Below are positions 20,821 to 28,942 of a DNA stretch of 64,000 bases, piece after piece. The position numbers were made by a program, and so were the translations under genes. Within the stretch, counting starts at the first letter, position 1; the number at the start of each line of letters is the position of its first letter. The notes under the pieces are model-generated. The model worked only from the letters and a program-made list of their open reading frames with translations. It was not told where the DNA came from and searched no databases. Source of the stretch: Paraburkholderia flava (lineage in GTDB: Bacteria > Pseudomonadota > Gammaproteobacteria > Burkholderiales > Burkholderiaceae); assembly GCF_004359985.1 (NCBI RefSeq), contig NZ_SMRO01000005.1:62001-126000 (forward strand), in the 5' to 3' direction.

Positions 20821-20857
20821 AATGAAAAAGGGCAGCCACTGGCTGCCCTTTTTCATT
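20821..20857. terminator. Bidirectional intrinsic terminator between tatC and the DegS-like gene
   Basis: A perfect 18-bp inverted repeat with a one-base centre: AATGAAAAAGGGCAGCCA, C, then its exact complement. The A-tract/T-tract ends make it work in both directions, serving tatC (+) and the convergent protease gene (-). Confidence 0.92.
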
Positions 20858-20901
20858 GGTGCGACGGTTCACGCGTCGTTGCGGAGCTGCAGAGTGGCGG
20901 A

Positions 20902-22128
20902 TCAACCGCCGTCGTCGTTGTTGTCGTCGCCACCGCCGTTATCGTCGGTGGCCTGCTTCGGTGGCGGCGGGCGCTTGCCGATCGTCACGTTGACGTCGAG
21001 CTCGCGGTTCTTGCGCACGACGTGCACCTTCGCGTCGGTGCCCGGCTTGATCTGCGCGATCACGTTCAGCAGGCGCGTGGTGTCGGTGATGTCCTGGCCG
21101 TTCACGCTGACGAGGATATCGCCCGGCTTGATGCCGGCCTTGTCGGCAGGGCCGCCCTTCAGCACGCCCGCGACGATCGCACCCGACTTCTGGTCGAGCC
21201 CGAACGACTCGGCGATTTCCGGCGTCACGTCCTGCGGCTCGACGCCGATCCAGCCGCGCGTAACCGAGCCGGTCGTGATGATGCTCTCGAGCACGCTGCG
21301 CGCGGTCGATACGGGGATCGCGAAGCCGATGCCGAGCGAGCCGCCCGAGCGCGAGTAGATTGCAGTGTTGATGCCGAGCAGGTTGCCGTTCACGTCGACG
21401 AGCGCGCCGCCCGAATTGCCGGGGTTGATCGCCGCGTCGGTCTGGATGAAGTTCTCGAACGTGTTGATGCCGAGGTGATTGCGCCCCAGCGCGCTGACGA
21501 TGCCCATCGTCACCGTCTGCCCGACGCCGAACGGATTGCCGATCGCGAGCACGACGTCGCCGACGCGCGTCTGGTCCATGCGGCCCAGCGTGATGGTGGG
21601 CAGGTTCGTCATGTTGATTTTCAGCACCGCGAGATCGGTCTCCGGATCGACGCCGATGACCTTCGCATTCGTGGTGCGGCCGTCGGACAGCGCGATTTCG
21701 ATCTGGTCCGCGCCGTCGACGACGTGCTGGTTCGTTAGAATGTAACCTTCCGAACTCACGATGACACCCGAGCCCAGGTTGGCTGCGGGCTGTTCCTGCT
21801 GCTTGCGGTTGTTGTTCCTGTCGCCGAAGAAATAGCGAAACAGCGGATCCTTCGCCCGCGGGTCGGGCGGCAACGATCCGTCCTTGCTGGAGAAGACGTT
21901 GACGACCGCGGGCATCGCCTTATTGGCTGCATCCGCATACGACGCCTGCGCTGGGCCGCCGCCGATGCCTGGCGCCACCTCCCGCAGGGCGACGATCGGT
22001 TCGGCGAGCTGCTTGCCGAACTGCCCCTGGCGCTGCAACCACTGCGGCTTGAGGGTCGCAATGATGAACATCAACGCCAACAGCACGGTCACCGCTTGGG
22101 CGAAAAACAGCCAGAAGCGTCTAAGCAT
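20902..22128 (-). CDS. Membrane-anchored DegS-like serine protease (S1C, single PDZ)
   Basis: 408 aa. An N-terminal anchor (FWLFFAQAVTVLLALMFIIATL) is followed by a trypsin-like domain with triad His135 (TNQHVVDG), Asp165 (ETDLAVLKI) and Ser239 (NPGNSGGALVD). One PDZ domain follows (GVLKGGPADKAGIKPGDILVSVNGQDI), then an Asp/Asn/Gly tail. One PDZ plus an uncleaved anchor resembles DegS, which initiates sigma-E release by cutting an anti-sigma factor, more than two-PDZ DegP. No rseA/rpoE is nearby. It is convergent with tatC and divergent from the Nif3 gene by 19 bp. Confidence 0.88.
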   Translation of the reverse strand: MLRRFWLFFAQAVTVLLALMFIIATLKPQWLQRQGQFGKQLAEPIVALREVAPGIGGGPAQASYADAANKAMPAVVNVFSSKDGSLPPDPRAKDPLFRYFFGDRNNNRKQQEQPAANLGSGVIVSSEGYILTNQHVVDGADQIEIALSDGRTTNAKVIGVDPETDLAVLKINMTNLPTITLGRMDQTRVGDVVLAIGNPFGVGQTVTMGIVSALGRNHLGINTFENFIQTDAAINPGNSGGALVDVNGNLLGINTAIYSRSGGSLGIGFAIPVSTARSVLESIITTGSVTRGWIGVEPQDVTPEIAESFGLDQKSGAIVAGVLKGGPADKAGIKPGDILVSVNGQDITDTTRLLNVIAQIKPGTDAKVHVVRKNRELDVNVTIGKRPPPPKQATDDNGGGDDNNDDGG

Positions 22129-22147
22129 TTGAAGATTAGAGGTTTAT

Positions 22148-22897
22148 ATGGATCGGATCGAACTGGAATTGTACTTGAACAACGTCCTCGAAACCGCGCG
22201 CTTCAAGGACTACTGCCCGAATGGACTGCAGGTGGAAGGGCGTCGGCGGGTCACGAAGATCGCGACCGGAGTGACCGCTTCGCTGGCATTTCTCGAAGCG
22301 GCGCTCGAGTGGGGCGCGGATGCCGTGCTGGTCCATCACGGTTATTTCTGGCGCAACGAGGCGCCGCAGATCACCGGGCGCAAGTACCGTCGTCTGAAGC
22401 TGCTGCTCGCCAACGACCTCAATCTGTTCGCGTTCCATCTGCCGCTCGACGACCACCCGCTGTACGGCAACAACGCACAGCTCGGCGCGCGGCTCGGCCT
22501 GATCCCCGATGAGGCCCGCTTCGGCGAAAACCGGCTCGGCTGGCTCAGCACGCTGCCGATGCCGCTCACGCTCGGACACTTCGCCGCCGAAGTCGAGCAG
22601 ACGCTCGGCCGCACGCCGCTCGTGTTCGGCGATCCGGAGCGCGAGCTGCGACGCATCGGCTGGTGCACCGGCGGCGCGCAGGGCTATTTCGACGCCGCGA
22701 TCGACGCCGGTGCGGACGTCTACCTGACCGGCGAAGTCTCCGAGCCGGTCGCGCATGCGGCGGCCGAAAGCGGCGTCGCATTCATTTCGGCCGGGCATCA
22801 TGCGACCGAGCGTTATGGCGTTCAGGCACTCGGTACGCATATTTCCCAGACATTCGATATTGAACACCTGTTTATCGATATCGATAATCCAGTGTGA
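22148..22897 (+). CDS. Nif3-like dinuclear metal-centre protein (YbgI family)
   Basis: 249-aa Nif3/YbgI protein. Metal-binding residues are visible in [32 protein letters not shown] and [13 protein letters not shown]. The fold suggests a metal-dependent hydrolase; some homologues are annotated GTP cyclohydrolase I type 2, but the physiological role is unsettled. It is divergent from the DegS-like gene with only 19 bp between starts, so the two must share or overlap promoter DNA. Confidence 0.88.
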   Translation: MDRIELELYLNNVLETARFKDYCPNGLQVEGRRRVTKIATGVTASLAFLEAALEWGADAVLVHHGYFWRNEAPQITGRKYRRLKLLLANDLNLFAFHLPLDDHPLYGNNAQLGARLGLIPDEARFGENRLGWLSTLPMPLTLGHFAAEVEQTLGRTPLVFGDPERELRRIGWCTGGAQGYFDAAIDAGADVYLTGEVSEPVAHAAAESGVAFISAGHHATERYGVQALGTHISQTFDIEHLFIDIDNPV

Positions 22898-22937
22898 ATT
22901 ACTTGAAGAAAAGGATCGAAATACCCAGAGAACGCTT

Positions 22938-22947
22938 AAAAGGAGGT
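22938..22947 (+). promoter_or_regulatory. Unusually strong Shine-Dalgarno (AAAAGGAGGT) without an annotated gene
   Basis: AAAGGAGGTGA at 22939-22949 is a near-complete complement of the 16S rRNA 3' end, in the 208-bp gap before petA. It does not serve petA, whose start is about 160 bp further on. A short frame follows it (next entry). Confidence 0.5.
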
Positions 22948-22957
22948 GACAAACAGT

Positions 22958-23053
22958 TTGCGATCCGTGCGGGGAAACCCTGACATATCAATGACTTCGC
23001 ACGGTTTTTGGCAATGGCCCCTTGTAAATGCCGACTCCATTCGCGCAAACTAG
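22958..23053 (+). CDS. Candidate 31-residue small ORF upstream of petA
   Basis: A TTG at 22958 lies 10 nt after the strong SD and opens a 31-codon frame ending TAG 23051-23053. The peptide starts LRSVRGNPDISMTSHGFWQWP and has two Trp. In-frame GTG codons at 22946 and 22967 are alternatives. There is no homology evidence. It could be a leader peptide for petABC, or chance. Low confidence. Confidence 0.22.
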   Translation: MRSVRGNPDISMTSHGFWQWPLVNADSIRAN

Positions 23054-23105
23054 CGGCGGTAGAACGACGTGACGGAAAAATCCAACTCAGAAGTGGGGCG
23101 ATGTG

Positions 23106-23726
23106 ATGCGAGACAAAGAAAGTGAACGCGTCGACGGCAGCCGCCGTACCTGGCTGATTGCGACGACCGTAGTAGGTGGCGTAGGAGGTGTTGCCACTGT
23201 CGTACCCTTTGTTAGTTCGTTTGCACCATCTGAAAAAGCCAAGGCGGCCGGCGCACCGGTCGAAGTCGATATCAGCGGTCTGAAGCCCGGCGATATGTTG
23301 ACCGTCGCATGGCGCGGCAAGCCGGTCTGGATCATCAACCGCACCGACGAGATGCTCGCCGATGTCGTGAAAGCCGATAGCGAAGTCGCCGATCCCAAGT
23401 CCCTCAAGCCTTTTACGATGCCGGAGCCGGATTACTGCAAGAACGAATACCGCGCCCGTGCCGACCGCAAGAACATCCTGGTCGCCGTCGCCGTGTGCAC
23501 CCATCTGGGCTGCACGCCAACGCCGCGCTTCACTGAGGGCCCGCAGCCCAATCTTCCCGACAACTGGCCCGGCGGCTTCCTGTGCCCGTGCCACGGCTCG
23601 ACCTACGACATGGCCGGCCGCGTCTTCAAGAACAAACCTGCGCCCCAGAACCTCGATATCCCGCCCTACATGTTCACGTCGGCGAATACGCTCGTGATCG
23701 GCAAGGACGAGAAAGGAGAAGCGTAA
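23106..23726 (+). CDS. petA: Ubiquinol-cytochrome c reductase Rieske iron-sulfur subunit
   Basis: 206-aa Rieske protein of the bc1 complex. The N-terminus has a twin-arginine signal-anchor (Arg13-Arg14 in GSRRTWLIATTVVGG), implying Tat export. The [2Fe-2S] ligands are Cys131/His133 (CTHLGC) and Cys160/His163 (CPCHGSTYD), with the disulfide Cys136/Cys162. ATG 23106 was preferred to GTG 23103. It abuts petB with no gap. Confidence 0.95.
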   Translation: MRDKESERVDGSRRTWLIATTVVGGVGGVATVVPFVSSFAPSEKAKAAGAPVEVDISGLKPGDMLTVAWRGKPVWIINRTDEMLADVVKADSEVADPKSLKPFTMPEPDYCKNEYRARADRKNILVAVAVCTHLGCTPTPRFTEGPQPNLPDNWPGGFLCPCHGSTYDMAGRVFKNKPAPQNLDIPPYMFTSANTLVIGKDEKGEA

Positions 23727-25106
23727 ATGGCGATCGAAAAAGAGGTGGAAACGACCGGACTGGTCGGATGGATCGACCGGCGCTTTCCGTTGACGTCGAC
23801 GTGGAAGGCCCACGTCTCCGAGTACTACGCACCGAAGAACTTCAACTTCTGGTACTTCTTCGGCTCGCTCGCGTTGATGGTGCTGGTGCTGCAGATCGTC
23901 ACCGGTATCTTCCTCGTGATGAACTATAAGCCCGATGCAACGCTCGCGTTCGCGTCGGTCGAGTACATCATGCGCGAAGTGCCGTGGGGCTGGCTGATCC
24001 GCTATCTGCACTCCACGGGCGCGTCGATGTTCTTCGTCGTCGTGTACCTGCATATGTTCCGCGGACTGCTGTACGGCTCGTATCGCAAGCCGCGCGAGCT
24101 CGTGTGGGTCTTCGGCTGCGCGATCTTCCTGTGCCTGATGGCCGAGGCGTTCTTCGGCTACCTGCTGCCGTGGGGGCAGATGTCGTTCTGGGGCGCGCAG
24201 GTGATCGTGAACCTGTTCTCGGCGATTCCGTTCATCGGACCGGACCTGTCGCTGTGGATTCGCGGCGACTATGTCGTATCGGACGTCACGCTGAACCGCT
24301 TCTTCGCATTCCATGTGATCGCGATCCCGCTCGTGCTGATCGGTCTCGTCGCGGCTCACCTGGTGGCGTTGCATGAGGTCGGCTCGAACAACCCGGACGG
24401 TATCGAGATCAAGGCGAAGAAGGACGCGAACGGCGTGCCGCTCGACGGCATTCCGTTCCACCCGTACTACTCGGTGCATGACCTGATGGGCGTGTCGGTG
24501 TTCCTGCTGATCTTCGCGGCGATCGTCTTCTTCGCGCCGGAGATGGGCGGCTACTTCCTCGAGTCGAACAACTTCATCCCCGCGAACCCGCTGCAGACGC
24601 CGCAGGAAATCGCGCCGGTGTGGTACTTCACCGCGTTCTACGCGATGCTGCGTGCGACCACCGACCCGTTCAAGATCGTGCTGATGATCGTGATCGCGCT
24701 GCTCGGCATCGTCGCGCTGGTGCGCGCACGCGGCAAGTTCAAGATCGGTCTGCCGGTGCTCGCCGTGCTGGTGATCCTCGCGATGTACTTCACCGAGTCG
24801 AAGTTCTGGGGCGTGGTCGTGATGGGCGGCGCGGTGATCTCGCTGTTCTTCCTGCCATGGCTCGATCAGTCGCCGGTGAAGTCGATCCGCTACCGGCCGT
24901 TCTTCCACAAGGTGTTTTACGGGATCTTCGTTTTCGCGTTCCTGACGCTCGGGTTTCTGGGCACGAAGCCGCCTTCGCCGGCGGCCACGCTGATCGCACA
25001 GATCTGCGCGGTGATCTACTTCGCGTTCTTCCTCGGCATGCCGTTCTGGACGAGGCTTGGCAAGTTCAAGCAGCCACCCGAACGCGTGCGGTTCAAGCCC
25101 CATTAA
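23727..25106 (+). CDS. petB: Cytochrome b subunit of the bc1 complex
   Basis: 459-aa polytopic inner-membrane subunit carrying hemes bL and bH and both quinone sites. Heme-ligand helices are RYLHSTGASMFFVVVYLHMF and FHVIAIPLVLIGLVAAHLVALH. The Qo motif is PVWY (IAPVWYFTAFYA) rather than mitochondrial PEWY, a variant known in many beta/gammaproteobacteria. It lacks a fused c1 domain; petC is separate, 23 bp downstream with SD GAGGAG. Confidence 0.95.
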   Translation: MAIEKEVETTGLVGWIDRRFPLTSTWKAHVSEYYAPKNFNFWYFFGSLALMVLVLQIVTGIFLVMNYKPDATLAFASVEYIMREVPWGWLIRYLHSTGASMFFVVVYLHMFRGLLYGSYRKPRELVWVFGCAIFLCLMAEAFFGYLLPWGQMSFWGAQVIVNLFSAIPFIGPDLSLWIRGDYVVSDVTLNRFFAFHVIAIPLVLIGLVAAHLVALHEVGSNNPDGIEIKAKKDANGVPLDGIPFHPYYSVHDLMGVSVFLLIFAAIVFFAPEMGGYFLESNNFIPANPLQTPQEIAPVWYFTAFYAMLRATTDPFKIVLMIVIALLGIVALVRARGKFKIGLPVLAVLVILAMYFTESKFWGVVVMGGAVISLFFLPWLDQSPVKSIRYRPFFHKVFYGIFVFAFLTLGFLGTKPPSPAATLIAQICAVIYFAFFLGMPFWTRLGKFKQPPERVRFKPH

Positions 25107-25129
25107 TAGCGAGCGAGGAGAACACGAAG

Positions 25130-25897
25130 ATGAAAAAATTACTGTCGACGCTCGTACGGGCCGGCGCCGCTTCGCTGGCGGTTGCCTGTGCGCTGCTCGG
25201 TACGCCGGTTCATGCGGATGAAAATTTTCCGCTCGACCGCGCCCCCGATAACACCGAAAATCTCGTCTCCCTGCAGCACGGTGCGCAATTGTTTGTAAAC
25301 TATTGCCTGAATTGCCACAGTGCGAACCTGATGCGTTATAGCCGCCTGACGGACATCGGCATTTCGCAGAAGGAGATCGAGGCGAACCTGTTGTTCACGA
25401 CGGACAAGGTCGGCAATACGATGTCCGTCGCGATGCGCCCTGAGGATGCGAAAGCGTTTTTCGGCGCGACGCCGCCGGATCTGTCGGTGGAAGCGCGAGC
25501 ACGTAATCGCGACTGGCTGTACACGTATCTGCGCAGCTTCTATCGCGACAATACGCGGCCGACCGGCTGGAACAACATGGTGTACGAGAACGTGAGCATG
25601 CCTCACGTGCTGTGGCAGCTGCAGGGGCAGCGCACGGCAAAATTCGAGGATACGGTCGACTCGGAGAACGGCGAGAAGATCCACAAGTTCCTGGGCTTCC
25701 AGCAGGTCTCGCAAGGGACGCTGTCGCCGGTAGATTATGATTCGTCTGTGGCCGACCTCGTGGCTTACCTCTCGTGGATGTCCGAACCCACGCAGAAAAC
25801 CCGCAAGCAGCTCGGCGTCTGGGTGCTTCTGTTCCTTGGCGTCCTGTGCTTTTTGACATGGCGATTGAACGCCGCCTACTGGAAAGATATCAAATAG
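25130..25897 (+). CDS. petC: Cytochrome c1 subunit of the bc1 complex
   Basis: 255-aa periplasmic cytochrome c1. A signal peptide (MKKLLSTLVRAGAASLAVACALLGTPVHA) is cleaved after about residue 29. The heme site is Cys59-Leu-Asn-Cys62-His63 and an axial-Met region is ENVSMPHVLW. A C-terminal membrane anchor (VWVLLFLGVLCFLTWRLNA) is present. ATG 25130 follows GAGGAG. It is followed by a terminator-like stem-loop. Confidence 0.95.
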   Translation: MKKLLSTLVRAGAASLAVACALLGTPVHADENFPLDRAPDNTENLVSLQHGAQLFVNYCLNCHSANLMRYSRLTDIGISQKEIEANLLFTTDKVGNTMSVAMRPEDAKAFFGATPPDLSVEARARNRDWLYTYLRSFYRDNTRPTGWNNMVYENVSMPHVLWQLQGQRTAKFEDTVDSENGEKIHKFLGFQQVSQGTLSPVDYDSSVADLVAYLSWMSEPTQKTRKQLGVWVLLFLGVLCFLTWRLNAAYWKDIK

Positions 25898-25916
25898 TCA
25901 CGCTCTGACGGGCGTG

Positions 25917-25977
25917 GGGCCGGCGCCAGGAAAAACCTGCGGTACGGTTTTTCCACCCGCTGGCCCTTCAGTTTTTT
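25917..25977 (+). terminator. Stem-loop and T-run after petC
   Basis: An inner perfect 9-bp stem GGAAAAACC (25929-25937) / GGTTTTTCC (25946-25954) is nested in an outer GGGCCGGCG / CGCTGGCCC stem with one mismatch. A T-run follows at 25972-25977. It is probably a terminator or attenuator separating petABC from sspA. Confidence 0.6.
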
Positions 25978-25992
25978 GAGGAAACGCAAATT

Positions 25993-26604
25993 ATGATGGT
26001 TCTGTATTCCGGCACAACTTGCCCGTTCTCCCAGCGTTGCCGGCTGGTGTTGTTCGAAAAGGGCATGGACTTCGAGATTCGCGACGTCGACCTGTTCAAT
26101 AAACCGGAAGACATCGCGGTGATGAATCCGTATGGTCAGGTGCCAATTCTCGTTGAACGGGACCTCATTCTGTACGAGTCGAACATCATCAACGAGTACA
26201 TCGACGAGCGCTTCCCGCATCCGCAGCTGATGCCCGCCGATCCGGTGCAACGCGCACGCGCGCGACTGTTCCTGCTGAACTTCGAGAAAGAGCTGTTCGT
26301 GCATGTCGGCACGCTCGAGAACGAGAAGGGTAAGGCAGCGGAGAAGAATCACGAGAAGGCGCGCGTCGCCATCCGCGATCGTCTGACGCAGCTCGCGCCA
26401 ATCTTCCTGAAGAACAAGTACATGCTCGGCGAAGAGTTCTCGATGCTCGACGTCGCGATCGCACCGCTGCTGTGGCGCCTGGATCATTACGGCATCGAGC
26501 TGTCGAAGAACGCCGCGCCGCTGATGAAGTACGCCGAGCGCATTTTCAGCCGTCCGGCGTATATCGAAGCACTGACGCCGTCGGAAAAGGTGATGCGCCG
26601 CTGA
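25993..26604 (+). CDS. sspA: Stringent starvation protein A homologue (GST fold)
   Basis: 203-aa glutathione-S-transferase-fold protein. SspA associates with RNA polymerase and modulates stress and phage promoters in E. coli. The N-terminal thioredoxin-like domain begins VLYSGTTCPFSQRCRLVLFEKGMDFEIRDVDL and includes NPYGQVPILVERDLILYESNIINEYIDERFP. It lies directly after petABC and before sspB, the usual betaproteobacterial order. ATG 25996 (one codon later) is equally possible. Confidence 0.92.
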   Translation: MMVLYSGTTCPFSQRCRLVLFEKGMDFEIRDVDLFNKPEDIAVMNPYGQVPILVERDLILYESNIINEYIDERFPHPQLMPADPVQRARARLFLLNFEKELFVHVGTLENEKGKAAEKNHEKARVAIRDRLTQLAPIFLKNKYMLGEEFSMLDVAIAPLLWRLDHYGIELSKNAAPLMKYAERIFSRPAYIEALTPSEKVMRR

Positions 26605-26684
26605 GCCGGCTTTGAGGGTGTGCGTACCGTGGGGTTGATGCACGTGGTTGATACACGATACGCCGCCCGGGAAGAGGATCGTTG

Positions 26685-27191
26685 ATGCAAGAGATTTCCA
26701 CCAAGCCGTATCTGCTTCGCGCGTTGTACGAGTGGTGCACGGATAACGGTTACACGCCGCACATCGCGGTGCGGGTCGACAACCAGACTCGCGTGCCGCG
26801 GCAGTTCGTGCGCGACAACGAGATCGTGCTGAACATCAGCTTCGAGGCGACGAGCCAGTTGCAGATGGGCAATGAATGGATCGAGTTCAGCGCACGCTTC
26901 TCCGGCAAGTCGCACAAGATCGAGGTACCGGTCGCGAACGTGCTGGCAATCTATGCGCGCGAGAATGGTCAGGGGATGGCGTTCCCGGTCGATTCGGCGG
27001 GCGGCGAAGCAGCGGATTCCGGTGCCGACGATCTGCCGGAAGACAGCGCAGCTCCGGCTGTCGACAGCGGTTTGCACGTTGCGGAAGCCGAGCACGATGC
27101 CCCGGCGGCTGCGGATGAGAACGACGATCCGCGTCCCGACGACGATGGTTCAAAGGGTAGTGGAAGAGGGCACCTCAAGGTCGTGAAATGA
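26685..27191 (+). CDS. sspB: ClpXP protease specificity-enhancing factor SspB
   Basis: 168-aa adaptor that delivers ssrA-tagged proteins to ClpXP. The conserved N-terminal domain is TKPYLLRALYEWCTDNGYTPHIAVRVD and EIVLNISFEATSQLQMGNEWIEFSARFSGK, with VPVANVLAIYARENGQGM. A long acidic, disordered linker ends in the ClpX-binding tail GRGHLKVVK. ATG 26685 follows GAAGAGG; a TTG one codon earlier is less likely. Confidence 0.94.
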   Translation: MQEISTKPYLLRALYEWCTDNGYTPHIAVRVDNQTRVPRQFVRDNEIVLNISFEATSQLQMGNEWIEFSARFSGKSHKIEVPVANVLAIYARENGQGMAFPVDSAGGEAADSGADDLPEDSAAPAVDSGLHVAEAEHDAPAAADENDDPRPDDDGSKGSGRGHLKVVK

Positions 27192-27193
27192 AG

Positions 27194-27199
27194 TAAAAT
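27194..27199 (+). promoter_or_regulatory. Putative -10 of the tRNA-Thr gene
   Basis: TAAAAT lies 11 bp before the mature tRNA 5' end, an appropriate spacing for a tRNA promoter. It overlaps the region just after the sspB stop. No good -35 is seen (near 27171-27176). Confidence 0.4.
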
Positions 27200-27210
27200 C
27201 ACGGCCTCAT

Positions 27211-27286
27211 GCCGGCTTAGCTCATCAGGTAGAGCGCTTGACTTGTAATCATGAGGTGGCGGGTTCGAGTCCTGCAGCCGGCACCA
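27211..27286 (+). tRNA. tRNA-Thr (anticodon UGU)
   Basis: 76-nt cloverleaf with an encoded CCA end. The acceptor stem GCCGGCT/AGCCGGC is perfect, the D-stem is GCTC/GAGC, and the T-arm is GCGGG-TTCGAGT-CCTGC with one G-U pair. The anticodon loop CTTGTAA has TGT at positions 34-36, reading ACA. The anticodon stem CTTGA/TCATG contains one U28-U42 mismatch. Confidence 0.97.
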
Positions 27287-27313
27287 AATACATCAAGTAG
27301 TACATCATCTAGC

Positions 27314-27374
27314 AGAGTGAATTTTTCGGGCACGCGGCATACGCGGACGTGTCCGGAAAAATCACTCTGTTTTT
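27314..27374 (+). terminator. Long imperfect hairpin and T-run downstream of tRNA-Thr
   Basis: AGAGTGA (27314-27320) pairs with TCACTCT (27362-27368). The stem continues through the A/T tracts and GGGCACG/CGTGTCC with small bulges, and is followed by GTTTTTA. It is consistent with the terminator of the tRNA transcript. Confidence 0.65.
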
Positions 27375-27837
27375 ATTTGCGGATCAAGAAGCGTGCAATG
27401 CGCTTTGCAATTTCACGCTGGATTATCTGCTCCAGCGACTCCTCCAGAAAGCACCCTCCGCATTCGTGCAGGTTTCATCGCCGCGCGCGTCACGTTATAT
27501 TCGTGACGCGTCGCTTCTGCTTGATGAGATTTGCATCGCACTACGAGATATCGAGATTTGTTAATCCTTAACCCTCAAGGTTTAGCAAGATTGGTACGTT
27601 ATAGGCATCACACTCTTTTCGATCAACACAAAAATTAACAACAACACATAGCAGCGCATGTACAACATGGACTAGCGCTCAAGAGCTTAAAAAACCACAC
27701 GCGTTCCTGTCGCCCACATCGCGATCGGTATTCACGCAACGGGGAAATTTTTTGGTGAATCGCAGGATCGCGGCGTCGGTATCGATCGACGTCGCTAGCC
27801 TGCGTTTGCCTGGCCGCAACTTTACGAGGAGAGTCAT
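27375..27837. other. 463-bp gap with no convincing gene
   Basis: Composition is visibly more AT-rich than the flanks. A 71-codon frame (27349-27564, GTG start) overlaps the tRNA terminator and has no SD, so it is not called. No copy of the tRNA 3' end (attR-like) was noticed. AATCCTTAACC (27563-27573) recurs inverted upstream of the S53 peptidase gene. A promoter for the lipoprotein operon should lie here; TATAGG near 27600 is a weak -10. Confidence 0.5.
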
Positions 27838-28518
27838 TTGAGAACACACAGCAGTCATCGCATCGCGATTGTCGCAGCAGCCGTCGTGGTTGCGTTGAGC
27901 GGTTGCGCGACCGAGTCGTCGCAGTCTTTGCCGGTGCCCGTCGTCAGCAGTGCGCAAGTACCGTTTACAGGCAAGCCGACCGAAATCGCAGTCGGCAAAT
28001 TCGATAACCGGTCGAGCTACATGCGCGGCATTTTCTCGGACGGTATCGATCGCCTCGGCGGCCAGGCCAAGACGATCCTGATCACGAGCCTGCAGCAGAG
28101 CCGGCGCTTCAACGTGCTGGATCGCGACAACCTCGAAGAAATCAAACAGGAAGCCGGGTTCCTGAAAAAAGCCCAGGCCGTGAAGGGTGCGAATTTCGTC
28201 GTGACGGGTGACGTCACCGAGTTCGGGCGCAAGGAAGTAGGCGACCAGCAACTGTTCGGCATTCTCGGCCGTGGCAAGCAGCAGGTGGCCTATGCGAAGG
28301 TCAACCTCAACATCGTCAACACGACGACGTCCGAGGTCGTGCTGTCGAGCCAGGGCGCGGGCGAATACAGCCTGTCGAATCGCGAGATCATCGGCTTCGG
28401 CGGAACCGCGAGCTACGACTCCACGCTGAACGGCAAGGTCCTCGAACTGGCCATCCAGGAAGCCGTCAATCATCTCGCCCAGCAGGTCGACGCAGGCGCG
28501 CTCAACGCCGCGAAATAA
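27838..28518 (+). CDS. CsgG/HfaB-family lipoprotein
   Basis: 226 aa. A lipoprotein signal (IVAAAVVVALSGCATES) gives an acylated Cys near residue 22. The CsgG-like domain includes PTEIAVGKFDNRSSYMRGIFSDGIDR, LQQSRRFNVLDRDNLEEIKQE and GANFVVTGDVTEFGRKE. Canonical CsgG forms the curli secretion pore, but no curlin, CsgE or CsgF gene is nearby. The start is TTG 27838 with SD AGGAGAG. It heads an operon with DUF4810 and DUF799 lipoproteins, an arrangement also seen around Neisseria GNA1162. Function inferred only as outer-membrane or periplasmic. Confidence 0.87.
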   Translation: MRTHSSHRIAIVAAAVVVALSGCATESSQSLPVPVVSSAQVPFTGKPTEIAVGKFDNRSSYMRGIFSDGIDRLGGQAKTILITSLQQSRRFNVLDRDNLEEIKQEAGFLKKAQAVKGANFVVTGDVTEFGRKEVGDQQLFGILGRGKQQVAYAKVNLNIVNTTTSEVVLSSQGAGEYSLSNREIIGFGGTASYDSTLNGKVLELAIQEAVNHLAQQVDAGALNAAK

Positions 28519-28561
28519 AACGGCCGGACACGCTCATTCATTCGCTTAAAAAACAGACCAT

Positions 28562-28933
28562 ATGAAGATCGGGATTTCAATGAAAGGCGCCGCGCTGTCG
28601 CTCGCCGCTACGGGGATTTTATTGACTGGCTGCGCAGCAAACCATGCGACGCCGCCGCTGTATCAGTGGGACGGGTATCAGCCGCAGGTCTACGAATACT
28701 TCAAGGCGCAAACGGCACCGCAGGAGCAGATCGACGCGCTCGAGAAATCGCTGCAACAGATCCGCGCGAAGGGCAACCGGCCGCCGCCGGGGTTCCATGC
28801 GCATCTCGGCATGCTGTACGCGAGTGTCGGGAAGGATCAGCAGGCGGTGCAGGAATTCGAGGCTGAAAAGCAGTCGTTCCCGGAATCGTCGACCTATATG
28901 GACTTCCTGTTGAAGAAGTCCAAAACACAATAA
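28562..28933 (+). CDS. DUF4810-family lipoprotein
   Basis: 123-aa predicted lipoprotein: signal GAALSLAATGILLTGC with Cys near residue 22, then PPLYQWDGYQPQVYEYFKAQTAPQEQIDALEK and a helical C-terminus resembling one TPR-like hairpin (PPGFHAHLGMLYASVGKDQQAVQEFEAEKQ). Middle gene of the lipoprotein trio, 43 bp after the CsgG-like gene and 9 bp before the DUF799 gene. Biochemical function unknown. Confidence 0.85.
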   Translation: MKIGISMKGAALSLAATGILLTGCAANHATPPLYQWDGYQPQVYEYFKAQTAPQEQIDALEKSLQQIRAKGNRPPPGFHAHLGMLYASVGKDQQAVQEFEAEKQSFPESSTYMDFLLKKSKTQ

Positions 28934-28942
28934 GAGGCCGCC

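Noticed and set aside
22899..25103. 734-codon open frame on the minus strand opposite petA-petB
   Set aside because: It lies entirely antisense to clear bc1 genes, is rich in Arg, His, Asp and Glu with no domain, and is explained by GC-rich codon usage of the real genes.
27349..27564. 71-codon plus-strand frame after tRNA-Thr
   Set aside because: It starts inside the tRNA terminator hairpin, has no ribosome-binding site and no recognised domain, although its composition is less shadow-like than most.
27838..28518. Curli secretion locus
   Set aside because: The CsgG-like protein is not accompanied by curlin repeats, CsgB, CsgE, CsgF or CsgD; the neighbours are DUF4810 and DUF799 lipoproteins instead.
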